A DNA stretch of 40,961 nucleotides, taken from contig JANYGI010000192.1 of NCBI GenBank assembly GCA_025362495.1, positions 1 to 40,961 of the forward strand. Reading direction: 5' to 3'. The notes beneath the pieces were generated by a model. It searched no databases. It was not told the DNA's origin and saw only the letters and a program-made list of their open reading frames with translations. Position numbers and translations under genes: made by a program. Shown here in pieces: positions 26,186 to 34,076 of the stretch. The stretch comes from Byssovorax sp. (GTDB lineage Bacteria > Myxococcota_A > Polyangia > Polyangiales > Polyangiaceae). Position 1 is the stretch's first letter. The number at the start of each line of letters is the position of its first letter.

Positions 26186-27049
26186 CTTCACGCCACCTGC
26201 CGTAAGCCCGGCGACGAGGTGTCGCTGGGCCACGTAGAACAGAGCCATCACCGGCACCGAGACCAGGATCGCGCCCGCGGCGAAGAGGTCGTTTCGAGTG
26301 TCGTACTGGTTGATGTAGCTCTGCAGCACGATCGGCAGCGTGAACATCTCGGCCTTGCTCAGCAGCGTCGCGGCGAGGATGAACTCGTTGTAGGCGCTCA
26401 TGAACGCGAAGAGCGCCGTCACGGCGATCGCGGGGCGCGCCGCCGGCAACACGACGCGCAGGAACGCTTCGAAGCGCGTGGCGCCGTCGACCATCGCGGC
26501 CTCTTCGAGATCGACGGGGATGGCCTCGAACGCCGCGCGGAGCTGGAAGATCGCGAACGGGACCGACGTCGCCGCGTAGCAGACGACGAGGCCAGTCCGC
26601 GAGTCGAGCAGGTGCAGCCGATCGAGCAGCAGGTAGAGCGGGATCAAGCTCGCGACCGTGGGGAACATCTGCGTCGCGAGCAGCGCGCGCACGCCGCGCT
26701 CTTTTCCGAGGAACTTGAACCGCGCGAGCGCGTACGCCGTCGGCACGGCGATGATGATGCCGACCGCGGCCGTCGCGATCGAGACGACGAGCGAGTTCAC
26801 GAGCTGGCGCGCGAAGAGCCAGATCGATCCATCGGGCGTGGCCTTGGTCGTCGACACGACCTCCTGGAAGTGCGCGAGCGTCGCGTCGTGCGGCAGCGGC
26901 ACCATCTCGGCGACGGGCGGGCGCGAGCCCGAGAACGCGAGCGCGATCACCCACAGGACCGGGTAGAGCGCGAAGATGACGGCGAGGATCAAGACGACGT
27001 GCGCGCCGATCGACTCGAGCAACGAAGGCTGATCCGGCTCGCGCGTCAC
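26180..27049 (-). CDS. malG: MalG-type ABC sugar transporter permease
   Basis: A 289-residue inner-membrane permease with about six helices. The N-terminal helix is HVVLILAVIFALYPVLWVIA. The cytoplasmic EAA loop reads LEEAAMVDGATRFEAFLRVV then LPAARPAI at residues about 181-208, the contact site for the MalK ATPase. The C-terminus (HLVAGLTAGGVKG) is typical of MalG-type proteins. It should form the channel together with the MalF-type half in the upstream gene. Its start overlaps the stop of that gene by 4 bases (27046-27049), consistent with coupled translation in the maltodextrin operon. Confidence 0.92.
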   Translation of the reverse strand: MTREPDQPSLLESIGAHVVLILAVIFALYPVLWVIALAFSGSRPPVAEMVPLPHDATLAHFQEVVSTTKATPDGSIWLFARQLVNSLVVSIATAAVGIIIAVPTAYALARFKFLGKERGVRALLATQMFPTVASLIPLYLLLDRLHLLDSRTGLVVCYAATSVPFAIFQLRAAFEAIPVDLEEAAMVDGATRFEAFLRVVLPAARPAIAVTALFAFMSAYNEFILAATLLSKAEMFTLPIVLQSYINQYDTRNDLFAAGAILVSVPVMALFYVAQRHLVAGLTAGGVKG

Positions 27050-29241
27050 ACGACCTCCGCGGGCGACGGCGGGGTCGCGGCGATCTTCTTCGCGCCGCGC
27101 GATCGCGTCGTGAGGAAGAGCATCAGGAAGATCAGCACCGCGTACGCGGCCGCATAGCCGTACTGGTTTTCGCGCGTGAAGGCCCAGCGGTAGGCCTCGG
27201 AGACGAGGATGTCCGTCGTGCCGTCAGGGTCGCCGCCCGAGACGAGGAAGACGACGTTGAACATGTTGAACGTCCAGATCGCGCCGAGCGTGACGGCCGG
27301 GGCGAGCGTCGGTCGGATGATCGGGAGCGTCACCAGGCGGAGCCGCTGCCAGCGCGTGGCGCCGTCGACGCGCGCCGCCTCGAGCACGTCGTCAGGCACG
27401 CCCGTGAGCGCGCCCAGCGTCACCACCATCATGAACGGGAAGCCGAGCCAGATGTTGGTCGTGAGGTTGGCGACGAAGGCCGTGGAGAAGCGCGAGAACC
27501 AGGCGATGGGCTCGACGCTGGTACCGAAGAGGCGGTTGATGCCGAGGATGAGGCCGGTGATCGCCCCGACCTCGCGGTGGAACATGCCCTTCCACGCGAG
27601 GGCGGTGACGTAGCTCGGCACGGCCCACGGGATGATCAGGAGCACGCGGTACGTCGCGCGAAACCGCAGCGTGGGCCGCGAGAGCAGGAGCGCCAGCGCG
27701 GCGCCGATCCCGACATGGAACACGATGTTGCACGCCGTCCACAGCAGGGTCACGAGGAGGACGAGGTAGAACGATCCGCTCGCGAGCAGCGGCCCGCCGC
27801 GCGCCGTGAGGATGCTGATGAAGTTGGCGAAGCCGACGTAGCGGAGGTTCTCGTCGTTGCCCGCGGTGAGCGAGGTCGTCGCGCCGATCACGAGAGGCAC
27901 GATCACCAGCAGGCCGACGGCGAGCACCGCGTGGAGCACGTAGCGGTACGACGACCACGACTGCCTGAGCTGCGTGCTCCAGTCTTCTTCGCGCGAGCGC
28001 TTGACCCACTGGAACGCGAGCACGAGGCCGATCACGCCGACGGCGAGGAGCGCGGGGACCGGCGACGCGCGCGGCGGCAGCGGGCGGTGCACGTCGTCGA
28101 AGCGGTGCTTGCCCTCGGAGAGCGCGACGTCGGCCGTCGCGTTGCGGCGGAGGAACTTGGCGATGGCGCGATCGGCCGGATCCCACACCGCGTGCATCGT
28201 CGGCGACGACGACATGGGGATCGCCGTCTTCGCCTGGAGCGCGAAGACCTGCACCGGCGCGTCGCCGGCGCCGATCGTCACGTCGACGCGCGCGCTCGGC
28301 GTGGGGCCGAAGCGCGCGCGGATCTGCGCGGCCTCGGCGCTCGCGAGGAGGCGAGCCAGGGCGCGCGCCTCGGCCTTCTCGGCGCCCTTCGGCGAGAGCA
28401 TCACCGACTCGACCGTGAGCAGCGGACGCATCGGCTGCCCGGTGGCGCGCAGCTTCGGCAGCGGCACAACGCGCCATTTCACCGGAGATTTATCGCCGAG
28501 ATCCGCCGCGAGCCAGGGGCCGCTCACCGCGTACGCGGCCTGCCCCGATTTGAAGAAGCTGGTGACGAGGGCGCCGTCGGCGTCGTCCGGGATGACGTGA
28601 CGATCGATGAGGTCGCGCGCGAACGCCAGCGTCTGCTCGGCGGGCGGTCCGAAGAAGCCGTAGCTGTCGTTCGCGTCGAGGAGGGTGCCTCCGAACGAGG
28701 AGAAGAGCGCGGCCATGCCGTAGACGTGCTTGACCTCGTAGACCAGCGGATAGGTGCCTGGCGGGAGCTTGCCAATCAGGCCCGCCAGGTCTTCGAGGGT
28801 GTCGGGAGCCTCTTTGGCGAGGTCGGTGTTGATGTAGAGCGCCAGGCACTTCTGCGAGAGCGGGACGGCCCACGGGACGCCGTCGAGCGTCACCGCGGCG
28901 AGCGCCGGAGCCGAGAAAACGCCTGGTTCCAGCGCGTCGCCGGCCGGGCCGACGATCTTGCGCGCGCGGAGCTCGCCGAGGCGCTCGTGCGAGTCGATGT
29001 AGACGTCCGGCCCTTCGCCGACCGGGATCGCCGCGGCGAGCTTGGTCAGGTAGGCATCGTACGGGACAGCGAGCGTCTCGACGGGGGAGCCCTTCCAGCT
29101 CGCGAGGATGGCTTCGAGGGCCTTCTCCTCGTCGCCCCGGTAACCGTGCCAGAGGCGGATCGGCGCGGCGAACGCCGGCGATCCGAGCAGCATGAGAAGC
29201 GTCAGCAGCAGCGTCGCGAAAAGAGCGCTCTTGGCTTTCAT
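27046..29241 (-). CDS. Fused sugar-binding protein and MalF-type permease
   Basis: A 731-residue protein that joins two normally separate ABC importer parts. Residues 1-25 are a signal peptide (LLTLLMLLGSPAFAAP). Residues about 26-385 are a MalE-like extracellular binding protein: IRLWHGYRGDEEKALEAILA, GPDVYIDSHERLGEL, GVPWAVPLSQKCLALYINTD, FFKSGQAAYAVSGPWLA. A helix at about 391-409 leads into a MalF-type permease with the EAA loop LEAARVDGATRWQRLRLVTL at about 616-640. The binding domain is thus tethered outside the inner membrane, as expected from natural MalF topology. The start at 29241 overlaps the upstream ATPase stop (ATGA, 29238-29241). The frame is open further upstream, but there it is antisense-free shadow inside the ATPase gene. 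Confidence 0.92.
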   Translation of the reverse strand: MKAKSALFATLLLTLLMLLGSPAFAAPIRLWHGYRGDEEKALEAILASWKGSPVETLAVPYDAYLTKLAAAIPVGEGPDVYIDSHERLGELRARKIVGPAGDALEPGVFSAPALAAVTLDGVPWAVPLSQKCLALYINTDLAKEAPDTLEDLAGLIGKLPPGTYPLVYEVKHVYGMAALFSSFGGTLLDANDSYGFFGPPAEQTLAFARDLIDRHVIPDDADGALVTSFFKSGQAAYAVSGPWLAADLGDKSPVKWRVVPLPKLRATGQPMRPLLTVESVMLSPKGAEKAEARALARLLASAEAAQIRARFGPTPSARVDVTIGAGDAPVQVFALQAKTAIPMSSSPTMHAVWDPADRAIAKFLRRNATADVALSEGKHRFDDVHRPLPPRASPVPALLAVGVIGLVLAFQWVKRSREEDWSTQLRQSWSSYRYVLHAVLAVGLLVIVPLVIGATTSLTAGNDENLRYVGFANFISILTARGGPLLASGSFYLVLLVTLLWTACNIVFHVGIGAALALLLSRPTLRFRATYRVLLIIPWAVPSYVTALAWKGMFHREVGAITGLILGINRLFGTSVEPIAWFSRFSTAFVANLTTNIWLGFPFMMVVTLGALTGVPDDVLEAARVDGATRWQRLRLVTLPIIRPTLAPAVTLGAIWTFNMFNVVFLVSGGDPDGTTDILVSEAYRWAFTRENQYGYAAAYAVLIFLMLFLTTRSRGAKKIAATPPSPAEVV

Positions 29242-30314
29242 GGCGCGCGGAGGGAGACGCCGGTTTGCTTGTCGAAGAGGTGCATCTCGGCGAAGGAGAT
29301 CTCGAGGCGATCGTTCTTCTTCACGGGGGTGCTGGCCTCGACGCGGGCCACGAAGGGCGATCCGGCGATGGTGCCATGAGCGTACGATTCGGCGCCGAGC
29401 GCCTCGACGATCGAGACCTGAAACGGCGCTCCGCCGGGGGTGACGTGGATGTCGTGCGGGCGAACTCCCACGCTGACTTCGCGCCCCGCGGTGAGCTCGC
29501 CGGCGAATCGATCGGGATGGACCGGCATGGTGAATCCATCCTTCGCGACGGCCTGGAAACCCTCGTCCTTGCGCTCCAGGTGCGCGTCGAAGAAGTTCAT
29601 CGCCGGGCTGCCGAGGAAGCCGGCGACGAAGCGCGTGGCCGGTCGCGAGAAGATCTCGAGCGGTGGGCCGGACTGCTCGACGACGCCCTTGTTGAGGACG
29701 AAGAGCACGTCGGCCAGCGTCATCGCTTCCACCTGATCGTGAGTGACATACACGCTGGTGGTGCCGAGTCGGTCGTGGAGCTTCCTGATCTCCACGCGGA
29801 CCTCGGCTCGGAGGGCCGCGTCGAGGTTCGACAGGGGCTCGTCGAAGAGGAAGAGCGAGGAGCGGCGCACGATGGCGCGCCCCATGGCGACGCGCTGCCT
29901 CTGGCCGCCGGAGAGCGCGCGAGGGAGCCTGTCGAGCAAGGCGTCGAGCCCGAGCATCTTCGAGGCCTCGGCGACGGCCTTGGCGATATCGGCCGCAGGC
30001 GTCTTGCGGAGCTTGAGGCCGAACGCCAGGTTCTCGCGCACCGTGAGGTGGGGATAGAGGGCGTACGACTGGAACACCATCGAGATGTCGCGATCGCGCG
30101 GCTCGAGCCTCGTGACGTCGCGCGAGCCGAAATGGATGGTGCCCTGATCGGCGATCTCGAGGCCGGCGAGGAGCCGGAGGAGCGTGGATTTGCCGCAGCC
30201 GCTCGGCCCGACGAGCACCGCGAAGGCGCCCTCGGGGATGGAGAGGCTGACGCCCTTCAGGACCTCGGTCTGACCGAATCGCTTGAGGAGCTTCGCTACG
30301 GTGACAGAGGCCAT
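29238..30314 (-). CDS. malK: MalK/UgpC/MsmX-type ABC transporter ATPase
   Basis: A 358-residue ATPase of carbohydrate ABC importers (CUT1). Walker A GPSGCGKST is at residues 36-44, then MVFQSYALYPHLTVRENLAF, signature [17 protein letters not shown], Walker B LFLFDEPLSNLDAALR and YVTHDQVEAMTLAD. The C-terminal TOBE region includes VGVRPHDIHV. The phrase SYALYPHLTV separates it from the CysA-type ATPase at 24175. It should energise the permease pair encoded directly downstream and may also bind regulators as E. coli MalK does. It follows the hairpin-rich spacer after the amylase gene. Confidence 0.92.
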   Translation of the reverse strand: MASVTVAKLLKRFGQTEVLKGVSLSIPEGAFAVLVGPSGCGKSTLLRLLAGLEIADQGTIHFGSRDVTRLEPRDRDISMVFQSYALYPHLTVRENLAFGLKLRKTPAADIAKAVAEASKMLGLDALLDRLPRALSGGQRQRVAMGRAIVRRSSLFLFDEPLSNLDAALRAEVRVEIRKLHDRLGTTSVYVTHDQVEAMTLADVLFVLNKGVVEQSGPPLEIFSRPATRFVAGFLGSPAMNFFDAHLERKDEGFQAVAKDGFTMPVHPDRFAGELTAGREVSVGVRPHDIHVTPGGAPFQVSIVEALGAESYAHGTIAGSPFVARVEASTPVKKNDRLEISFAEMHLFDKQTGVSLRAP

Positions 30315-30401
30315 ATCGGCTAGTTCCGCCCGCCAAAAATCCTGGCAGACTTTTGAGCCGCTGCGCGGCCGCTTCGCGCGTGCGAAACGAGCGCTGTTTC
30401 G

Positions 30402-30476
30402 ATGGGGCTACGCCCCATGCCCCGCGCCCGCTGCGCGTCCGCGCCAGTGCGGACCGTACTTCGTCCGGTCCGCACT
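30402..30476. repeat. Hairpin-rich intergenic segment between amylase and malK
   Basis: Two strong hairpins occupy the 160-base gap: ATGGGGC (30402-30408) with GCCCCAT (30412-30418) around TAC, and AGTGCGGACCG (30446-30456) with CGGTCCGCACT (30466-30476), an 11-bp perfect stem with a 9-base loop that overlaps the amylase stop codon. Further short dyads lie at 30350-30400. It may be a terminator or attenuator, an mRNA-stability element or a copy of a dispersed genomic repeat. No T tract follows. Confidence 0.55.
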
Positions 30477-32331
30477 AGTTGCCCCCGACCTGGCCTTCGG
30501 GGACGAGCACCGCGCCGCTGAGCGCAGCGAGCTTGATCGTGAGGCCGCCGTCGGCCGCGACAGTGTATTTGGTGTTGGTGAGCACGTCGACGAGGACCGT
30601 GCCCGGGGCCACGGCGACCTTCATCGGCATGCCGTTGAACGAAGGAGAGCTATCGTGGTTGGGGTTCGAGTTGATCACCACCACCGAGTAGGCTCCTCCG
30701 GCGTCACCGCGCTCGAAGGCGAACATGCCGGCGTCGGGCTCGTCGCCGGAGCGCGTCGTCGCCCAGACCACCTTCTGCGCCCCGCGGCGGAGCGAGCCGT
30801 ACTTCTTCCGCATCGCCGTGAGCTTCTGGATCCACTGGAACGTGGCGCCGTCGGTCCTGTAGCTCGTCTCCCAGAGGTCTTCGCGGTTGGCGGGATCGTT
30901 ACCGCCCTTGAGGTCTTGCTCCGTACCGTAATACACGCACGGAATGCCGTTCTCGGTGAAGATGAAAAGCAGAGCGTTGTGGAGCGCCGTCGTGCCTTTG
31001 CCGCTGTAGAGGAAGCGCGGCACGTCGTGGTTGTCGAGGAAGTTCACCAGCGTCTCTTGCGGGGAGACGCCGGTGCCGCCCTTCTGCGGCTCGGTGCCGT
31101 AGTTGACGGGGCGCTGCCCCCAGAGATCGGCGATGCCCTGGGTGCCTTGCGCGAGCTGGAAGACGTCGCGGATCGCCGTGAAATACTGGGGAAAGTAGAA
31201 CACGCCGTCGAGCTGATCGCCGGTGATGTTCACCCCGTCGGTGACACAGGCGTTCTCGGCCTTGAGCTCGACGTCGGTGGGAACGTCGTTCTTGGTGAAC
31301 GTGCCACAGAGCTGGTCGCGGCCGTCGAAGGCCTCGCCGAACATGAAGAAGTTGTCCTTGTGCTGGGCGTGGAGCCTCTGGCGGACCTTCTGGCTGAAGT
31401 AGCGCCAGAACTCGCGCTCCACGTGCTTCACCGTGTCGATGCGGAAGCCGTCGAGATCCGTCAATTCCACCCAGCGAGCGTAGGAGTCGACCATGGCCTG
31501 CTTGACGTCGCACCGGGTGGTGTTCACGTCCTTGAGGCCGCCGGGGAAGTCTCCGTGGACGAGCTGATCGGGATCGTCGAAGTTGAAGGTGCGGCCCTTG
31601 CGGTTGTAGGCGTTCTGGTGCTGGAAGACCTCGGGCATGGGCGGGATGTGGTTGCTCGCCGGATCGTAGGAGAAGATCACCGGCGCAGGCCCGGATTCCC
31701 CGAGCGATGTGCGGGCCTGGACGCCGCGAGGATCGAAGTCGGGATCGTACTCGTTGACGTGGGTGACGCTCGACGTGGTGCCGCTCCCGGCGACGTTCTC
31801 GTCGGGCTGGCCGTTCTCGTTGATGTCGTAATAGAAGATCTGACCCATGTGATTCGTGACGATGTCGAGAATCACCTTGATGTTCTTCTTGTGGGCGGCG
31901 TCGACCATGTGGCGCAGCGCCGGCAGATCCCCGAAATGCGGGTTCGGCTGCGTCAGATCCTGGGCCCAGTAGCCGTGGTAGCCGTCGAATCCAGCGTCGG
32001 TGTCGACGTTCTTCACGACCGGGGAAATCCAGAGCGTGGTGACGCCGAGCGACTCGATGTAATCGAGGTGGTCTTCAACGCCCTTCCAGTCGCCGCCGTG
32101 CCACTTGCCCGGAGCGGCGGTGTTGACGCGGTAGTTGTTGCCCGGATCGCCGTCGGCGAAGCGGTCGACGAGGAGCTGATAGATGACCTCGTCGCGCCAG
32201 TCCTTGACGTTGGTCTGGAGCGTGAGATCGCCCTCCAGGCCGTCGTCGAACTTCATGCAGGCGGGGCCCGCGGCGACGGAGAGGCAGAGGGCGGCGCCGA
32301 GCGCGAGCTTGTGGTGAATACGGCTCATCAT
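30475..32331 (-). CDS. Alpha-amylase family (GH13) lipoprotein
   Basis: A 618-residue secreted glycoside hydrolase. The leader ends SVAAGPAC, a lipobox-like site, so the enzyme is probably surface- or membrane-anchored. The GH13 barrel shows VIYQLLVDRFADGDPGNN, DIVTNHMG, the nucleophile Asp299 in DGFRIDTVKH, the acid/base Glu333 in FGEAFDG and Asp436 in LDNHDVPRFL. A C-terminal beta domain follows. It should cut alpha-1,4 links in starch or maltodextrins, supplying sugars for the adjacent importer. The ATG at 32331 is chosen because AAGGAGAT (32336-32343) stands at the right distance. The gap to the porin-like gene is 11 bases. Confidence 0.93.
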   Translation of the reverse strand: MMSRIHHKLALGAALCLSVAAGPACMKFDDGLEGDLTLQTNVKDWRDEVIYQLLVDRFADGDPGNNYRVNTAAPGKWHGGDWKGVEDHLDYIESLGVTTLWISPVVKNVDTDAGFDGYHGYWAQDLTQPNPHFGDLPALRHMVDAAHKKNIKVILDIVTNHMGQIFYYDINENGQPDENVAGSGTTSSVTHVNEYDPDFDPRGVQARTSLGESGPAPVIFSYDPASNHIPPMPEVFQHQNAYNRKGRTFNFDDPDQLVHGDFPGGLKDVNTTRCDVKQAMVDSYARWVELTDLDGFRIDTVKHVEREFWRYFSQKVRQRLHAQHKDNFFMFGEAFDGRDQLCGTFTKNDVPTDVELKAENACVTDGVNITGDQLDGVFYFPQYFTAIRDVFQLAQGTQGIADLWGQRPVNYGTEPQKGGTGVSPQETLVNFLDNHDVPRFLYSGKGTTALHNALLFIFTENGIPCVYYGTEQDLKGGNDPANREDLWETSYRTDGATFQWIQKLTAMRKKYGSLRRGAQKVVWATTRSGDEPDAGMFAFERGDAGGAYSVVVINSNPNHDSSPSFNGMPMKVAVAPGTVLVDVLTNTKYTVAADGGLTIKLAALSGAVLVPEGQVGGN

Positions 32332-32342
32332 GTCGATCTCCT

Positions 32343-33953
32343 TCAGCCGCCGTAGCTCGACGAGTTGAACCACCACTCGGCGCCGAGGCCGAAGAAATGC
32401 TCGGTCTTCCGCAGCGAGAACACGTCGTCGACCGGGTAGAGGTTCATGGCGCCCTGGTTGCGCGCGGTGAGCGCGTAGATGAGGCGAAACTGCGGGCGGC
32501 TGTAGTCGCCGCGCCCCGCGGGCGAGAGGAAAGGCATGACGCCGAAGCGCCAGAGCGACGCCGAGAAGGGCCCTGTCGTGGAGGCGGGCTGTCCGGCGGC
32601 CGCGTCGGCCTGGGTGACGACGCCCCGCTGCTGAGCCTGGAACGAGCCCTCGAGGGCGAGCCCGGCGCTCTCGCCGAAGAACACGTGAGGCCGCAGGGCA
32701 AAGATGCCTTCGTCGACGTCGCCGAAGTCGAGCCCGGTGCTGGCGTTGCGGAAGGAGCGGAAATACCCGCCCGCCATCAGGCCAAAAGGCCCCTTCTCCC
32801 AGTTTCCGCCGAGGGCGAGGACCAGCTCGTGGGCGCCCGAGGCCGTCTGATCGAGGCCGAGCTGATTGGGTGTCGCGAAGTCGCCGTAGGCCGCGAGTCC
32901 GGCGGCGTAGCGGACGAAGAGGTTGACGTGCCCGTCGCGATCACCGGTGAAGGCGCCGAGCTGCGCGCCGACGACGAAGCCGGTGTTGGCCTCCAGGCGC
33001 TCGAACACGCGCGGCTGCGTCTCGCGCTGGCCGGCGGAGAGCTGGTGGGCCTCGGCGTACACCACGGCCTTGATGCCCGCGCCGTCGCCGATGGGGATGA
33101 TGTGGCTGACCTTGGCGCTGCCGATGAAGCGCTGTCGGTCGAGCACGTTGATGCCGATCGCGCCGATCTGGTTGAGCGGGTTGGGGCGCTCGACCTGCTG
33201 CAGATAAAAGGGCGTGTTGGGCTCGTTGAACCCCATCTGCAGCGCAGCGTAGGTGTTCTTGGAGAAGTCGTAGCGCGTGCCCGCGCCCATGGTGTTGAGG
33301 TTGTCGAGCGGCCAGAAATCCAGGAGATAGATGTCGTCGCCGCGGTACATGCGCGAGCCGGCCCACACCGAGAGGCCTTTGACGCCGAGATCGCGCTCCT
33401 CGATGTAGAGGTTGCGGATGGCCATCTTGACGTCGAAATTGCCCGTGTAGTGGAAGATGGGGTTGGCGACGGCGAGGGTGGCGACGAGGCGCGTGGTGCT
33501 GTCGGTCTTCTTCCAGTAATCGTCGCGGCGTAGCTCGAGCTCGACGTAGTTGGACTCGTCGAGGCGTGAGCCGTGAGCGACGATGTCCGCGTCGCGGCCC
33601 GGGGCGCCCTTGAAGTCGGTCCCGGCGATCATCCGGCCGTACGATCCGAAGGCGAAACCGCTCTGCGGCGGCGGCGGAGCTGTGACGGGGAGAGGCGGTT
33701 TGACCTCCGGCTCGGGGGCCGTTCGCGGCGCCTCGACCTTCGGTGCCTCGACCGCGGGGGGCGGCGCGACCTTCGGTATTTCGACGGGAATCGCCGGTTT
33801 TTCAGGGGGCGGCGCGTCGGTCGCGCCGTCGGGCGGCGTCGGCGCGGGGGCCGGCTGCGCGTGAGCGGCGGTCGCGCTCAACCCGACGAGCACGCCGAGC
33901 ACCGCCGCGACGCCTGCGCGACGGGAGGCTCTTCGATCGATCTGCACCGACAT
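32343..33953 (-). CDS. Maltoporin-like (LamB family) outer-membrane channel
   Basis: A 536-residue outer-membrane protein. A signal peptide (VLGVLVGLSATAAHAQ) is followed by a Pro/Ala/Glu-rich linker to about residue 95. The barrel then begins FAFGSYGRMIAG. It has the LamB-like stretch VELELRRDDYW and SVWAGSRMYRGDDIYLLDFW, comparable with the WAGKRFYQRHDVHMIDF region of E. coli LamB, and it ends in strand HFFGLGAEWWFNSSSYGG. It should admit maltodextrins through the outer membrane. The proline-rich linker replaces the coiled-coil seen before some porins. The ATG at 33953 is favoured over a GTG at 33989. First gene of the maltodextrin operon; I could not see a convincing promoter in the 123-base spacer. 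Confidence 0.82.
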   Translation of the reverse strand: MSVQIDRRASRRAGVAAVLGVLVGLSATAAHAQPAPAPTPPDGATDAPPPEKPAIPVEIPKVAPPPAVEAPKVEAPRTAPEPEVKPPLPVTAPPPPQSGFAFGSYGRMIAGTDFKGAPGRDADIVAHGSRLDESNYVELELRRDDYWKKTDSTTRLVATLAVANPIFHYTGNFDVKMAIRNLYIEERDLGVKGLSVWAGSRMYRGDDIYLLDFWPLDNLNTMGAGTRYDFSKNTYAALQMGFNEPNTPFYLQQVERPNPLNQIGAIGINVLDRQRFIGSAKVSHIIPIGDGAGIKAVVYAEAHQLSAGQRETQPRVFERLEANTGFVVGAQLGAFTGDRDGHVNLFVRYAAGLAAYGDFATPNQLGLDQTASGAHELVLALGGNWEKGPFGLMAGGYFRSFRNASTGLDFGDVDEGIFALRPHVFFGESAGLALEGSFQAQQRGVVTQADAAAGQPASTTGPFSASLWRFGVMPFLSPAGRGDYSRPQFRLIYALTARNQGAMNLYPVDDVFSLRKTEHFFGLGAEWWFNSSSYGG

Positions 33954-34076
33954 CTCTGCTTCGCGCCTCCGGCGGCTCTGCGCTCGCACGCCCGAACGCT
34001 ACACCAATCCCGGGCGACTTCGCCAGAAGCCCGCGGCCGTAGCCGCACCGGCCGCTTGCGTGTAGAAGATCGAGGG

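Noticed and set aside
29242-30336. Upstream extension of the binding-protein/permease frame
   Set aside because: The extra 365 codons lie in another frame of the malK gene and have no family features; a clear signal peptide and ATGA overlap mark the start at 29241.
30283-32355. A 690-codon plus-strand frame
   Set aside because: It is antisense to the alpha-amylase gene, whose catalytic residues are all in place on the minus strand.
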